Source: Eutrigla gurnardus (Eukaryota; Chordata; Actinopteri; Perciformes; Triglidae). Taken from it: a stretch of 64,000 nt of DNA. Below, one piece after another: positions 63,551 to 64,000 of this stretch (position 1 is its first letter; every line of letters starts with the position of its first letter). The notes beneath the pieces are model-generated. The model worked only from the letters and a program-made list of their open reading frames with translations, did no database searches and was not told the DNA's origin. Where the stretch lies: NCBI GenBank assembly GCA_963514095.1, contig OY741265.1, positions 942,026 through 1,006,025 of the forward strand. Direction: 5' to 3'. The position numbers and the translations under genes were made by a program.

Positions 63551-64000
63551 GGGATGAATAAAAGTTTATGAATTTAACTGAACCACAATAAAAATTAAAG
63601 TATCACAAAAGAAGAACGGCAGAATGTATTTCTGAAATGAAATAAATCCTAAAATCAAATCACATGACTTCCTGTTATACACGGTCACAGATTTAAAGTG
63701 TCATCAAGCCGTTTCCGTTTCGTCTCCCTTCACAGGAAACTGACAACACATATTATTTGGGCTTCTGATCCTCTTCAAAGACTGAGTGAGGGATTTCCTA
63801 TCTGAGAGTCTGGTCAGGAGTCTGTGGACTTCAGACGGAGACTAATAATGTTAAAGTCTGTAGCAGAGCAATCTGCTGTACAACACAATACACTGACAAA
63901 AGGTCGAGGAGGTCATCCGTAAAACCAGAGACTCTGAATTGGTTCTACCACGATGCTGAAGGTGTTTTATATTTATGTATTTATGCTAATAAACACGTGT
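63551..64000. other. End of window, nothing recognised
   Basis: No exon, RNA gene or repeat family was seen. Confidence 0.4.

Overview
The window is teleost fish nuclear DNA, probably from a spiny-rayed (acanthomorph) fish. The evidence is split vertebrate-type genes with short GT-AG introns, fish-typical mobile elements (Tc1-like, hAT-like, tRNA-derived SINEs, L2/Rex-type LINE remnants) and very many microsatellites and minisatellites. By rough addition, tandem arrays of 0.2 to 2.9 kb make up about 30% of the window. Almost all very long open frames lie in these arrays and are not genes.

Four protein genes can be supported. (1) rnf123, an E3 ubiquitin ligase, lies on the minus strand. Its ATG is at 32121 and 27 coding exons are present down to 994. 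They give 909 residues, including the SPRY domain. The C-terminal part with the RING finger lies beyond the left edge. Two of its introns are U12-type AT-AC introns. (2) aldh4a1, the mitochondrial P5C dehydrogenase of proline breakdown, lies on the minus strand with 15 coding exons from 50133 to 36776. It is complete at 556 residues. (3, 4) Two almost identical HES5-type bHLH-Orange-WRPW repressor genes, each with two coding exons, face each other at 57180-57738 (plus) and 61457-62015 (minus). They form the arms of a ~0.94 kb inverted duplication.

Layout: 1-32.1 kb is rnf123, with introns filled by minisatellites, a 2.7 kb polypurine tract and nested mobile elements. 33.0-33.4 kb is its CpG-rich 5' region. 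33.7-35.7 kb is an array of 28 copies of a ~70-bp unit, each carrying a CTCF-like motif. 35.9-50.1 kb is aldh4a1 with its 3'UTR, and its intron 1 carries a second array of 10 copies of the same unit in the opposite orientation. 50.1-56.8 kb holds the aldh4a1 promoter, mobile elements and a 1.2 kb minisatellite. 56.8-62.4 kb is the HES5-type palindrome, with a 32-bp minisatellite interrupted by a hAT-type insertion. 62.4-64 kb has no gene that I can see, only AT-rich repeats.

The genes do not form one pathway. The most notable observations are the convergent CTCF-motif arrays around aldh4a1, the AT-AC introns of rnf123, minisatellites whose unit repeats a 5' splice site, and the HES5 inverted pair whose homology stops at the stop codon. 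Exons were mapped by reading splice sites and comparing the translation with my memory of the human proteins. No search was run.
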